From positions 46,572 through 110,571 of the forward strand of contig NZ_BLAF01000038.1 of assembly GCF_009687885.1 (NCBI RefSeq): a DNA stretch of 64,000 nt. Direction: 5' to 3'. Shown here piece after piece: positions 24,949-34,095 of the stretch. How positions within the stretch are numbered: position 1 is the first letter of the stretch; each line of letters opens with the position of its first letter. The notes under the pieces are model-generated. The model saw nothing but the letters and a program-made list of their open reading frames with translations, did no database searches and was not told where the DNA came from. This stretch comes from Acrocarpospora pleiomorpha (GTDB taxonomy: Bacteria > Actinomycetota > Actinomycetes > Streptosporangiales > Streptosporangiaceae). Both the position numbers and the translations under genes were made by a program.

Positions 24949-26558
24949 GCGGACTCCCCGGAGCGACCATTGCCGTGACCGCCAGGGTTCTCGACGGCAG
25001 GATTCTGACCGGCGGAGTGCGCGGTGCGGTTTTGGCCGCCAGCGGCAGCGTTCCGGGGACCAGCGGGGTCCTGGGTGGTGCGGTATCGGCCATCAGGGTG
25101 CTGGCCGCCGGCGTGCTCGGCGTTGCGGTACTGGTCGGCGCGTACCCATGTGGCGTGGAAGCCGAGTGGGACCCGCTGGGGCAGCAGGACGCGAGCAAGG
25201 GGGCCTTGGGTGATGTCTGTGGCGTTCAGGATTTGGACTTCGGAGGTGCCTTCGCGTTCGTCGGTGACGAAGGTGACCAGGTAGCCGTCGTCTTCGGCGG
25301 TGGAGCCGTCGCGGGGAGCGAAGGGGGCCTCGCTGCCGTAGCGGTGGTCGCCGTAGTAGTACTCCTGCTTGGCGCCGGTCAGGTTGTCGTATTTCACCAG
25401 ACCGTTGAAAAGGTTGGTGTCGGCGTCCATGACGGAGACGTTATACGAGTACCGGCTCCGCTGCCCGGTGAGGCGGGCGTCGATGCTGGGGAACTCGGTG
25501 TTATGGTCGCCGTCCACGTAACCTTCGCTGGTCTGGCCGGTGACCAGATTGAAGCGGTAACGGTAGAGCCGGGCGTCCAGCTTCAGGTAGGAGATCATGC
25601 GGGCCAGCGGGCCGCCGTCGCCCTTGGGCGCGGGGCGGCTGACCCGGCAGACGTCCAGGATGATCTCGTCGCCGGTCTCCCACGAGTTGATGACGTGGTA
25701 GATGTAGCACGGCCGGGCCTCGAACCAGCGGATCTGGTCGGCGGTCCCGCGCCGGGGGATCACTCCGAATCGGGACGGCAGCTCCCGGTTGAAGGTCAGC
25801 TTGTAGCGCCCCTGCCGCGCGGCCTCCATGTCCTGATAAAGCGGGAGATCCATGAGGATGGCGTAGTTCTCGGTGATGGACATGTCATGCGGCAGCCGCG
25901 CACCCGGCAGGTCCAACTCCACGCAGTGCTCAACCGCGCCACCCGCGCCAACAACCCCATACCGCAGGTACGGCGGCCGCGGCCCGTAATCGAACCAGAA
26001 CAGCTCCCCAGTCCGCTCATCCACCTTCGGATGCGCCATGAAGTCCCCGGTCAGCGTGTCCAGAAAGGTCTCGACCCCGAGCGTCTCCAGCGACAACGGA
26101 TCCAACTGGTACGGCGACCCGCACAGATACCAGGTCGCCAGCACCTTCCCCCGGTGATAGATCAGATCGGTATTGGCGGAATCCTTGAGGTTCAACCCCC
26201 GCGTGTTCCCGAACGGATTCCCCTTGGGGTTCTCCATCACCCCAGTCCACAACGACCGATCGGTCTCGGCCTGGTACGCCTTGGTCCGGACATACCGGTT
26301 CCGGTAACGCGCCCGGCCGTCCTCGAAGTGCATCGCGTGCACCATGCCGTCGCCGTCGAACCAGTGATAACGCCCCCGCATGGGAAACCGCGCGTTCGGC
26401 CCGTTGCGCAGGTAGACGCCGTTCAGGTCGGCCGGGATCTCGCCGATGACCTTGAGGTCGGCCGTGGTGATCTCATCCTGGACCGGGGCGTACACACCGA
26501 GCAGGTAGGGATTCGGCTCGCCGGACTCGTCCATGATCACCGAAGGGGGTTGTGCCAT
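24945..26558 (-). CDS. Carotenoid-cleavage-type oxygenase with low-complexity C-terminal tail
   Basis: This 537-residue iron(II) oxygenase of the carotenoid/lignostilbene dioxygenase family has the four iron histidines in LPHDMS, IYHVIN, GDHNTEF and GFHATW. YLRNGPNARF and YHWFDGDGMVHA are N-terminal family motifs. It should split a conjugated double bond of an apocarotenoid or stilbene-like substrate. After the usual end (WVRADQYRN) there are about 55 extra residues rich in Gly, Asn, Gln and Ala. It overlaps the LLM gene by four bases. The start ATG lies inside a palindrome and has no visible ribosome binding site, so the mRNA may be leaderless. Confidence 0.87.
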   Translation of the reverse strand: MAQPPSVIMDESGEPNPYLLGVYAPVQDEITTADLKVIGEIPADLNGVYLRNGPNARFPMRGRYHWFDGDGMVHAMHFEDGRARYRNRYVRTKAYQAETDRSLWTGVMENPKGNPFGNTRGLNLKDSANTDLIYHRGKVLATWYLCGSPYQLDPLSLETLGVETFLDTLTGDFMAHPKVDERTGELFWFDYGPRPPYLRYGVVGAGGAVEHCVELDLPGARLPHDMSITENYAILMDLPLYQDMEAARQGRYKLTFNRELPSRFGVIPRRGTADQIRWFEARPCYIYHVINSWETGDEIILDVCRVSRPAPKGDGGPLARMISYLKLDARLYRYRFNLVTGQTSEGYVDGDHNTEFPSIDARLTGQRSRYSYNVSVMDADTNLFNGLVKYDNLTGAKQEYYYGDHRYGSEAPFAPRDGSTAEDDGYLVTFVTDEREGTSEVQILNATDITQGPLARVLLPQRVPLGFHATWVRADQYRNAEHAGGQHPDGRYRTTQDPAGPRNAAAGGQNRTAHSAGQNPAVENPGGHGNGRSGESA

Positions 26559-26572
26559 AGTGGGACACTATG
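26556..26572. promoter_or_regulatory. Perfect palindrome over the oxygenase start codon
   Basis: CATAGTG-GGA-CACTATG is a perfect seven-base inverted repeat. Its first three bases are the start codon of the carotenoid-type oxygenase. It lies 77 bases upstream of the divergent double HxlR regulator. The position suits repression of both genes by that regulator. Confidence 0.55.
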
Positions 26573-26648
26573 ATAACAAAAGTCAGCTAGTCAATGTGCC
26601 CCTTAGAGTGGTCTCTTTCCAATGGTGTTCAGAAAGACCGGAGTTCCC

Positions 26649-27569
26649 ATGCCGGGTGTGCAAACCCCGACGGCGACAGTAGAGCGTGACACCGCGATAG
26701 AACTCAGCGCGATCGGGCAGGGCCTGGCCATCCTCGGCGACCGTTGGGTGCTCCTGATTCTGCAGCGGGCCTTCCTGCTGCGGGTCCGCACCTTCGCGGG
26801 CTGGCGGGATGAGCTGCGCATCTCCGAATCCGTGCTCGCCTCCCGGCTGAAGGAACTCCTCGCGCACGGGATCTTCACCACCGCCGCCTACCGCGACGGC
26901 CGCACCCGCTACGAATACCGGCTCACCGACCGCGGCCTCGACCTGTGGTCGCTGCTGGTCGCCATCTACTCCTGGGAACGCGCCTGGACGGATCGGCCGC
27001 TGCCGCCGCTCATTCACGACATCTGCGGCAACGAGACGCGGGCGTACCTGGCCTGTGGCGTCTGCCGGGAGGGCATGACCGCGCGCGACACCCGGACCGT
27101 GCGCGGGCCGCTGGCCACCTTCGCCCGGGTCGGGCTGCCCCGGCAGCATCGCCGCACGCTCGCCTCCCGGACCGACTTCAGCGGCTACTGCCCGGACTCG
27201 ATGGAGATCCTCGGCGACCGCTGGAGCACCAGCGTGCTCGCCGCCGCCTTCCTCGGCTCGCGCCGGTTCGGCGATTTCCAGGCCGAACTGGGCATCGCGC
27301 CCTCGGTGCTCACCGACCGGCTGCGCCGTTTCGTCGAGCTGGGCGTCTTCCAGCTGATCGGCGGCCACTACCGCCTCACCGAACGCGGCCTGGCGTTCTT
27401 CCAGGTCTTCGCGTTCCTGGTCACCTGGGCGCAGCGCGAACTCCCGGCCCCGCCGGGCTCTGAGCTCACCATCACCCACCACACCTGCGGCTCCGCCCTC
27501 ACCCCGGTCCTGCTTTGTACGGAATGCGGCGGCACCCTCGAACGCCGCGAAGTCCACTTCATCACGTGA
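26649..27569 (+). CDS. Double-domain HxlR-type transcriptional regulator
   Basis: The 306-residue protein contains two winged-helix HxlR/MarR-like domains in tandem. One has ILGDRWVLLILQRAFLLRVRTF (about residue 31), the other ILGDRWSTSVLAAAFLGSRRF (about residue 195). Each domain is followed by a possible zinc-ribbon trace, CGNETRAYLACGVC and CGSALTPVLLCTEC. GGAG lies five bases before the ATG at 26649. Single HxlR proteins work as dimers, so this fusion may bind one operator as a monomer, for example the palindrome at 26556. It is divergent from the oxygenase and followed by an acyl-CoA ligase. Confidence 0.83.
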   Translation: MPGVQTPTATVERDTAIELSAIGQGLAILGDRWVLLILQRAFLLRVRTFAGWRDELRISESVLASRLKELLAHGIFTTAAYRDGRTRYEYRLTDRGLDLWSLLVAIYSWERAWTDRPLPPLIHDICGNETRAYLACGVCREGMTARDTRTVRGPLATFARVGLPRQHRRTLASRTDFSGYCPDSMEILGDRWSTSVLAAAFLGSRRFGDFQAELGIAPSVLTDRLRRFVELGVFQLIGGHYRLTERGLAFFQVFAFLVTWAQRELPAPPGSELTITHHTCGSALTPVLLCTECGGTLERREVHFIT

Positions 27570-27650
27570 TTTCTCGATATAGCCCGACATATGTTGACCG
27601 AGGCGATTCGCTTTCGTAGGGTCTCGGGAACATCGAGCGCGGGAGTCGCG

Positions 27651-29279
27651 ATGAGGCTGCACCCGAAAGACCATGTGGAGCGTTACACCGGTGAAGGCTG
27701 GTGGACCGACGACACAATCGACCGGCTCTTACGGGCGCGGGCGGCCGAGCGGCCCGGAGGGCTCGCGGTGGTCGACCCGCCCAACAAACCCGCCCTGATG
27801 GGCGGCGTGCCCAAGCGGCTGACCTGGGCTGACCTGGACGCCGAAGTGGATCGTGTGGCCGGAGTGCTGCTCGGGCACGGCGTCGGCGTGGACGACGTGG
27901 TGGCGGTCCAGCTGCCCAACAGCGTCGAGCTCGCCGTGACCATGCTGGCCGGAATCCGGATCGGCGCGATCGTCGCCCCGTTCCCGGTGCAGTACCGGCA
28001 ATACGAGCTCACCCAGCTCGGCGTGCTCGCCAACGTCAGCGTCTTCGTCACCGCTGCCGATCGGGCGGAGGGCATCGGCGCGCTGGCCGTACCGTCGATG
28101 CGGGAGGTGCTGGCCTGGGGCGGCGAGCTGGAGACCGCGACCGCGGATCCGGCGACGCTGGACGCGCACCTCAAGAGCTTCGAGCGGGACCCGAACGACT
28201 GCGTCACGATCTGCTGGACCTCCGGCACCGAGGCCACCCCGAAGGGCGTGCCGCGCTGCCACTACGACTGGCTCGCGGTCGCCTGGACCTGCGCAGACGC
28301 GGCCGGTCTCACCGCCGACGACGTCGTGCTGAACCCGTTCCCCATGGTCAACATGGCCGGGATCGGCGGCGTCATGCTGCCGTGGCTGCGCACCGGCTGC
28401 ACGCTGGTCCAGCACCACCCCTTCGAGCTGCCCGTCTACCTCACCCAGATCGCCACCGAGCGGGTCACCTACACGCTCGCGCCGCCCGCGCTGCTCACCC
28501 TGCTGCTGCACAAGCCGGAAGTGCTGGCCCAGTTCGACATCTCCTCGCTGACCAGGATCGGCTCGGGTTCGGCACCGCTGCCGCCGCCGATGGTGCGCGG
28601 CTGGCAGGAGAAGCACGGCATCGCGATCATCAACTTCTTCGGCTCCAACGAGGGCATCGCGCTGCTCTCCGACCCCGACACCATGCCCGACCCGGACGAC
28701 CGCGCCCGTTTCTTCCCCCGCCCCGACGCCCCCGGCACCACCTGGCCGGGCACCCTCGGCGGCACCAAGGTCAAGCTGGTCGCCGCCGACGGCACCGAGG
28801 TCGCGGGCGAGGGCGTGCCCGGCGAACTGCGCCTGTCCGGCCCGACCGTCTTCGCCGGCTACCTGGCCGGTACGGCGGAAGCCGACCCCTTCGACGACGA
28901 CGGCTACCTGATCACCGGAGACGTCTTCGAGCTCGCGGGCGACCGCTACCTGCGGTACGTGGACCGGACCAGGGACCTGGTCATTCGGGGTGGCATGAAC
29001 ATCGCCCCCGCCGAGCTGGAGGCCCTGCTGGCCGGGCATCCCGCCGTGGCCGAATCCGCCGTGGTCGGCTACCCCGACGAGGTGCTGGGCGAGCGGGTCT
29101 GCGCGCTCGTGGTCACCAAACCGGACACCGAGATCACGCTGGAGTCCGTGACCGAGTTCCTGCGGGCCACCGGCATCGCCTCCTACAAGCTGCCGGAGCG
29201 CCTGGAGATCGTGGACGCTCTCCCCCGGAACGCCGTCGGCAAGATCCTCAAGCGGGAGCTTCGCGAGTCACTGCTGTAG
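27651..29279 (+). CDS. AMP-dependent acyl-CoA synthetase/ligase
   Basis: This 542-residue ANL enzyme carries WTSGTEATPKGVPR (P-loop, with Glu-Ala instead of the usual Thr-Gly), FFGSNEGIALL, GDVFELAGDRYLRYVDRTRD and PRNAVGKILKRELRE with the catalytic lysine. The unusual P-loop resembles cyclohexanecarboxylate-CoA ligase-like members. The ATG at 27651 with GGGAG upstream is preferred to an ATG 60 bases earlier. It lies 81 bases after the HxlR gene in the same direction and may process the acid product of the oxygenase pathway; that link is inferred. Its end overlaps the convergent oligopeptidase gene by 12 bases. Confidence 0.85.
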   Translation: MRLHPKDHVERYTGEGWWTDDTIDRLLRARAAERPGGLAVVDPPNKPALMGGVPKRLTWADLDAEVDRVAGVLLGHGVGVDDVVAVQLPNSVELAVTMLAGIRIGAIVAPFPVQYRQYELTQLGVLANVSVFVTAADRAEGIGALAVPSMREVLAWGGELETATADPATLDAHLKSFERDPNDCVTICWTSGTEATPKGVPRCHYDWLAVAWTCADAAGLTADDVVLNPFPMVNMAGIGGVMLPWLRTGCTLVQHHPFELPVYLTQIATERVTYTLAPPALLTLLLHKPEVLAQFDISSLTRIGSGSAPLPPPMVRGWQEKHGIAIINFFGSNEGIALLSDPDTMPDPDDRARFFPRPDAPGTTWPGTLGGTKVKLVAADGTEVAGEGVPGELRLSGPTVFAGYLAGTAEADPFDDDGYLITGDVFELAGDRYLRYVDRTRDLVIRGGMNIAPAELEALLAGHPAVAESAVVGYPDEVLGERVCALVVTKPDTEITLESVTEFLRATGIASYKLPERLEIVDALPRNAVGKILKRELRESLL

Positions 29280-31223
29280 CGCCTGCAGGATGAAGGCGTA
29301 GATCTCCGCTTCGTAGTCCAGGTGGGCATACCGGCCGCTCGGTCCGGTGTGCCCGCCGTCTTCTACCTCGACCCGGAAGAGCACGTTCGCGCCGTGGGCG
29401 CGGAGTTTGGCGACCCATTTGGCGGGTTCGCGGACCAGGACGCGGGGGTCGTTGACGGCTCCGGTGACCAGCAGCGGCGTGTCGGTGTCCGGGATGTTGT
29501 CGTAGGGGGAGTAGGCGAGCATGGAGGCGAAATCTTGGGGTTCGCGGGGGTCACCCCATTCCTCCCATTCGTTGACTGTGAGCGGGATCGTGTCGTCGAG
29601 CATGGTGGTGACCACGTCGACGAAGGGGACCTCGGCGATGACGGCGGCCCAGGGGCGTTTGCCGTACACGGCGGCCATGAGGAGGCCGCCGGCGGAGAGG
29701 CCGCGGGTGGCGATGGCGGTGACCTTGTCCTCCAGCCAGGCCGCCACGGCGACGTGGTCGGAGAAGGTGGTGGGTTTGCGGGCGAGGCGTCCGGTTTGCC
29801 ACCAGCCGCGGCCCAGTTCGCCGCCGCCGCGGATGTGGGCGTGGGCGAAGATCACGCCTTCGTCCAGGAGCACGGAAAGCGGGGCTTCCCAGGTGAAGTC
29901 GAAGACGGCTTCGTAGGCGCCGTAGCCGTACAGCAGGCAGGGCGCGGTGCCGTCGAGCGGGACGTCGCGGCGGCGGACGACGGTGACGGGGATCATGACG
30001 CCGTCGGGGGCGGGGGCCCAGTGGCGTTCGCTGACGTAGTCAGCGGGGTCGTAGCCGGTGGTTTCGGCGGTTTTGAGCACCGTGCGCTCGCGGGTGGCGA
30101 GGTTGACGGTGGACCAGCGGGTGGGCTCGCTGTAGGAGCCGGTCTCGATCAGGATCTCGGTCGTGTCGTAGTCGTGGTTGTGCACGAGCGCGATCCGGCC
30201 CGCGGTGGTCTCCGGGTGGATCTCCCAGGGCTCGGTTCCGTCCATCGGGACGACCCGGAGCAACGGCTCCCCACCCCTGCGCAGAGATACGACGATATAT
30301 CCGGCGAAACAGTCGGTCCGGTAGACGCGTTCGGCCGGATCGGGAGTGACCAGCTCATGGTCCACCCGGAACTCCGGCCAGCCGTCATCGGTCGTGACGA
30401 CCAGGCGATCGTTCGTCGCGTCGTGATCCACCCGGTATTCGACCTGCGGCGTCCGCCCCCGCACCGAGCGCGGCTCCGCCTCCGGGGTCGCGGCGGGGAT
30501 CAGCCACACCTCGGTGGTGTCCCGATTGGCCGCGGTAATCGTGATGTACGCCCCTGACCGCGTCGCCTCGATCGTCACCTCGAACCGCCGATCCGGTTCA
30601 GTCAGCACAACGGCCTCATCACCCCCCAGAACATGACGCCGCACCTCATAAGGCCGATAACACTCATCCACCGCCGTGTAGAAGAAACTCGACGAATCCG
30701 CCGACCACGCGCCCGTGTAATACGTCCCCGCCACCCGATCGGGAAGATCCACCCCCGCGTCCAGATCGCGGAACCGGAGCTCGTACACCTCATCCCCGCT
30801 CGTATCCACCGAATACGCCAGAAACCGCCCGCACGGGCTCACCTCTCGGACGCCCAACTCCACGTAACCCGCCGCTGCCAGCTCGTCGAGATTCAGCAGC
30901 ACAGAACCGCCATCAGAAGCATCACGCTTTCGACAGAAGTCACCGAACTCCCTTCCAGTTTCAATCTGGGTGTAGTAGACAAAAGCCCCATGACGCCAAC
31001 TGACTGAAGACTCAGTCTCGGGCGTCCGTCCAGCCATTTTGGCCGCGAGAACCCGCTGAAAGGGGGCCAGATGGGCGGTCTCCGCCGCATAGTGCCGCCG
31101 CTCGGCGAGCAAGATCTCGCGCGCCGCCTCCGGGTCGCGCATCCAGTCGTAGTCGTCGATTCGCTCGATCCCGTGCAGCCGGTGCACCACCGGTATACGG
31201 GGGGCGATGGGGGGCTGTGTCAT
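29268..31223 (-). CDS. Oligopeptidase B-like S9 serine peptidase
   Basis: The 651-residue protein has an N-terminal beta-propeller (about residues 60-400) and a C-terminal alpha/beta-hydrolase domain. S510 in ATRGLSAGGLLMAAVYG is the nucleophile, and VEDGGHTGPSGR carries the histidine. RIPVVHRLHGIERIDDYDWMRD is the usual S9A N-terminus. It cleaves short peptides, in oligopeptidase B after basic residues. No signal peptide is present, so it is cytoplasmic. It is divergent from the oligopeptide ABC operon with a palindrome between, which suggests joint regulation of peptide uptake and breakdown. Confidence 0.9.
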   Translation of the reverse strand: MTQPPIAPRIPVVHRLHGIERIDDYDWMRDPEAAREILLAERRHYAAETAHLAPFQRVLAAKMAGRTPETESSVSWRHGAFVYYTQIETGREFGDFCRKRDASDGGSVLLNLDELAAAGYVELGVREVSPCGRFLAYSVDTSGDEVYELRFRDLDAGVDLPDRVAGTYYTGAWSADSSSFFYTAVDECYRPYEVRRHVLGGDEAVVLTEPDRRFEVTIEATRSGAYITITAANRDTTEVWLIPAATPEAEPRSVRGRTPQVEYRVDHDATNDRLVVTTDDGWPEFRVDHELVTPDPAERVYRTDCFAGYIVVSLRRGGEPLLRVVPMDGTEPWEIHPETTAGRIALVHNHDYDTTEILIETGSYSEPTRWSTVNLATRERTVLKTAETTGYDPADYVSERHWAPAPDGVMIPVTVVRRRDVPLDGTAPCLLYGYGAYEAVFDFTWEAPLSVLLDEGVIFAHAHIRGGGELGRGWWQTGRLARKPTTFSDHVAVAAWLEDKVTAIATRGLSAGGLLMAAVYGKRPWAAVIAEVPFVDVVTTMLDDTIPLTVNEWEEWGDPREPQDFASMLAYSPYDNIPDTDTPLLVTGAVNDPRVLVREPAKWVAKLRAHGANVLFRVEVEDGGHTGPSGRYAHLDYEAEIYAFILQALQQ

Positions 31224-31248
31224 GGCAGGACAGTACCCAACCGACTGA

Positions 31249-31260
31249 TTGACCAGTCAA
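31249..31260. promoter_or_regulatory. TTGAC-CA-GTCAA operator candidate in the peptide-use promoter
   Basis: A perfect five-base inverted repeat sits in the 71-base region between the S9 peptidase and the ABC substrate-binding gene. The overlapping GACTG-ATTGAC-CAGTC repeat (31243-31258) adds symmetry. It is placed to control both directions; no regulator gene is adjacent. Confidence 0.45.
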
Positions 31261-31294
31261 GATCTCGGATCGACTCCCGCCCCCGGAGGACGAT

Positions 31295-33145
31295 ATGCAC
31301 CACCTCGTCAGAAGAGCTCTGAGCGTCGCGCTCGCCGCCGGGCTGCTGACGGCGCCCGCCGCGACCGCGCTCGCCCAGACGCCCGCCCCGTCGCAGGGGA
31401 AGGTCACCTTCACCGTCGGCATCCTGTCCGACGTGGACTCCACGAACCCGTTCACCGGCATCGTGGTCGAGGCATACGAGGCTTACGCCCTGATGTACGA
31501 CTACCTGGTCACGTCCAGCCCCAAGGACGTGTCGGCGATGCCCAGCCTGGCGGAGTCGTACCAGGAGGCGCCGGACAAGAAGAGCTGGAGCTACAAGATC
31601 CGGGCCGGGGTCAAATGGTCGGACGGGCAGCCGCTGACGGCCAGGGACGCCGCCTACACCTTCAACCGGATCATCAACGGCGATTTCGAGCAGACCAACT
31701 ACGGCAACTACGTCACCAACATCGAGCGGGCCGAGGCCACCGATGACACGACGCTGGTGCTGCACGTGAAGAAGCCGACACCGATCATGGAACGGCTGGC
31801 CGTCCCGATCCTGCCGGAGCACATCTGGAAGGACATCGACGGCACCGAGGTCAAATCGTTCGCCAACGAGCCGGAGAACGGCGAGGCGATCGTCGGGTCC
31901 GGGCCGTTCCGGCTGATCGAGCGGCGCAAGGGGCAGTTCATCCGGTTCGAGGCGAACAAGGAGTACTGGCGCGGGGCGCCCAAGATCGACGAGCTGGTCT
32001 TCCGGGTCTTTCTCAACGCCGACGCCGAAGCGCAGGCGCTCACCCGGGGCGAGATCGACTTCGCGTACGACCTGCAGAGCAACGTCCTCGAATCGCTGAA
32101 GAACAAGCCCGGCATCACCACCAGGGGCTCCGCCTACTCGGGCTTCAACGAGATCGCCTTCAACACCGGCGCGGCCCTCGCCGACGGCACCGCGATCGGC
32201 GACGGCCACCCCGCGCTCAAGGACAAGCAGGTCCGCGTCGCCATCTCGCACGCCATCGACCGCGACGTCCTGGTCAACCGGGTGCTGGGCGGCAACGGCT
32301 CGCCCGCCGATACCTTCATCCCGCCGGTGTATCCGGCACTGCACCTCGACCCCGCCAACAAGCAGAACTTCGACCCGGCCAAGGCCAACCAGATCCTGGA
32401 CGCGGCCGGATATCCGAAGGGTGCCGACGGCGTACGCGAGAAGGACGGCAAGAAGCTGGCGCTGCGCCTGTTCGTCCGGGACAGCAGCGAGGAGTCCCAG
32501 GCCACCGGCGAGTTCGTGAAAACCTGGCTCAAGGACATCGGCATCGAGGTCACCGTCAAGGTGATGTCCGAGGACGCGCTCACCGAGATCATCGGCCAGG
32601 GCGAGTACGACATGTTCGAGTGGGGCTGGGTGGTCGAACCCGACCCCGACTACCAGATGTCGGTCTTCACCTGCGGCAAGCGCAGCTACAAGGACGGCGA
32701 CTCGATCTTCGCCGACCTGTCCGACTCGTTCTACTGCAACCCGGAATACGACAAGCTCTACGAGGAGCAGGCTGGCGAGACCGACCCCGCCAAACGCGCC
32801 GAGCTGGCCAAGCGCATGCAGCAGATGGTCTACGACGACGCCGCGTACGCGATCACCTATTACTACGACGACCTGGTCGCCTACCGCAGCGACAAGTGGA
32901 CCGGCTTCGTCCCGCAGCCCGACCCGGATGGCTCGCTGCTGTTCCAGTACGGCATCCACTCCTACCTCACCATCGAACCGGTCAAGGCCACCTCCCCGGC
33001 CTCGGCCGCCGCGGCGGCCGAGGACTCCGGCGGCATGAGCTCCGCCCTGATCGGCGCCCTCGTCGGAGCCGTCGCCGTGCTGGCGGTGGGCGGCGTGCTG
33101 GCTGCCCGCAGGCGCCGTACGGCGGACGCGGACGAGCGGGAATGA
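31295..33145 (+). CDS. Peptide ABC transporter substrate-binding protein, C-terminally anchored
   Basis: This 616-residue family-5 binding protein has a Sec signal (HHLVRRALSVALAAGLLTAPAATALA). It lacks a lipobox cysteine and instead ends with a hydrophobic helix, ALIGALVGAVAVLAVGGVLAA, followed by RRRRTADADERE. It therefore looks anchored by its C-terminus, unlike most Gram-positive lipoprotein receptors. YKIRAGVKWSDGQPLTARDAAYTF and GSGPFRL are classic family-5 motifs. A GGAGG site precedes the ATG, and the stop overlaps the permease start (ATGA). It heads a seven-gene operon. Confidence 0.92.
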   Translation: MHHLVRRALSVALAAGLLTAPAATALAQTPAPSQGKVTFTVGILSDVDSTNPFTGIVVEAYEAYALMYDYLVTSSPKDVSAMPSLAESYQEAPDKKSWSYKIRAGVKWSDGQPLTARDAAYTFNRIINGDFEQTNYGNYVTNIERAEATDDTTLVLHVKKPTPIMERLAVPILPEHIWKDIDGTEVKSFANEPENGEAIVGSGPFRLIERRKGQFIRFEANKEYWRGAPKIDELVFRVFLNADAEAQALTRGEIDFAYDLQSNVLESLKNKPGITTRGSAYSGFNEIAFNTGAALADGTAIGDGHPALKDKQVRVAISHAIDRDVLVNRVLGGNGSPADTFIPPVYPALHLDPANKQNFDPAKANQILDAAGYPKGADGVREKDGKKLALRLFVRDSSEESQATGEFVKTWLKDIGIEVTVKVMSEDALTEIIGQGEYDMFEWGWVVEPDPDYQMSVFTCGKRSYKDGDSIFADLSDSFYCNPEYDKLYEEQAGETDPAKRAELAKRMQQMVYDDAAYAITYYYDDLVAYRSDKWTGFVPQPDPDGSLLFQYGIHSYLTIEPVKATSPASAAAAAEDSGGMSSALIGALVGAVAVLAVGGVLAARRRRTADADERE

Positions 33146-34095
33146 CCACCGGGACCCGCGGTTATGTGATCAGGAAGATCGGCTGGTCGCTGGGCACGCT
33201 GCTGTTCGTGGTGGTGTTCAACTTCTTCCTGTTCCGGCTGCTGCCGGGCGACCCGATCGGCCTCTACTCGCGGGGCCGCAACATGGCCCCCGAGCAGCTG
33301 ATCAAGCTGCGCGCCGAGCTCAACCGGCCGATCGGCGCGCAGTTCCTGGAATACCTGTCCAACCCGTTCGCCAGCACGATCAACTCGGTCCGGTTCAACC
33401 GCCCGGTCTGGGAGCTGGTCGCCGAGCGGGTCTGGCCGACCGTGCTGCTGGTCGGCACCGCGATCCTGATCGCCTCGGTGGCCGGGGTGTGGCTGGGCAT
33501 CCGCAGCGGCTGGCGGCGCGGCGGCACCTTCGACCGGGTGACCACCGGCGTCACCAACACGCTCTACGCCATGCCCGAGTTCTGGGTCGGCATGGTGCTG
33601 CTGATCGCGCTCCCATTCTTCCCGAGCGGCGGCATCTCCACACCGGGCGTGACCGGGTTCCTGGACACCGTCCTGGACACGGCCTGGCACATGGTGCTGC
33701 CGGTGACCGCGCTGGCCATCGTCTACCTGGCCGAATACACCTCGATCATGCGCGCCTCGCTGGTGGACGAGCTGCGGCAGGACTACCTGCAGCTGGCCAG
33801 GGCCAAGGGCCTGCGGGAGGACCTGGTCAGGCGGCGGCACGCGGTGCCCAACGCGCTGCTGCCCACGATGACGCTGATCTTCCTCAACCTCGGCTTCGTG
33901 ATCGGGGGAGCGATCACCGTGGAGACCGTGTATTCCTGGCCCGGGCTCGGGCTGCTGTCGTACGAGGCGTTGCGCGGGCCGGACATCCCGCTGCTCCAGG
34001 CCGTGTTCCTGCTGTTCTCCATCGGGGTGGTCGTGTTCACGCTGCTCGCCGACCTGCTCTACGCGGTGCTCGACCCGAGGGTGAGCACCCAATGA
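33142..34095 (+). CDS. Peptide ABC transporter permease (DppB type)
   Basis: This 317-residue inner-membrane permease begins YVIRKIGWSLGTLLFVVVFNFFLFRLLPGDP, the hallmark of DppB/OppB proteins. It has about six helices and the EAA loop DYLQLARAKGLREDLVRRRHAVPNALLP that contacts the ATPases. The start overlaps the binding-protein stop by four bases and the stop overlaps the second permease. Confidence 0.92.
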   Translation: MTTGTRGYVIRKIGWSLGTLLFVVVFNFFLFRLLPGDPIGLYSRGRNMAPEQLIKLRAELNRPIGAQFLEYLSNPFASTINSVRFNRPVWELVAERVWPTVLLVGTAILIASVAGVWLGIRSGWRRGGTFDRVTTGVTNTLYAMPEFWVGMVLLIALPFFPSGGISTPGVTGFLDTVLDTAWHMVLPVTALAIVYLAEYTSIMRASLVDELRQDYLQLARAKGLREDLVRRRHAVPNALLPTMTLIFLNLGFVIGGAITVETVYSWPGLGLLSYEALRGPDIPLLQAVFLLFSIGVVVFTLLADLLYAVLDPRVSTQ

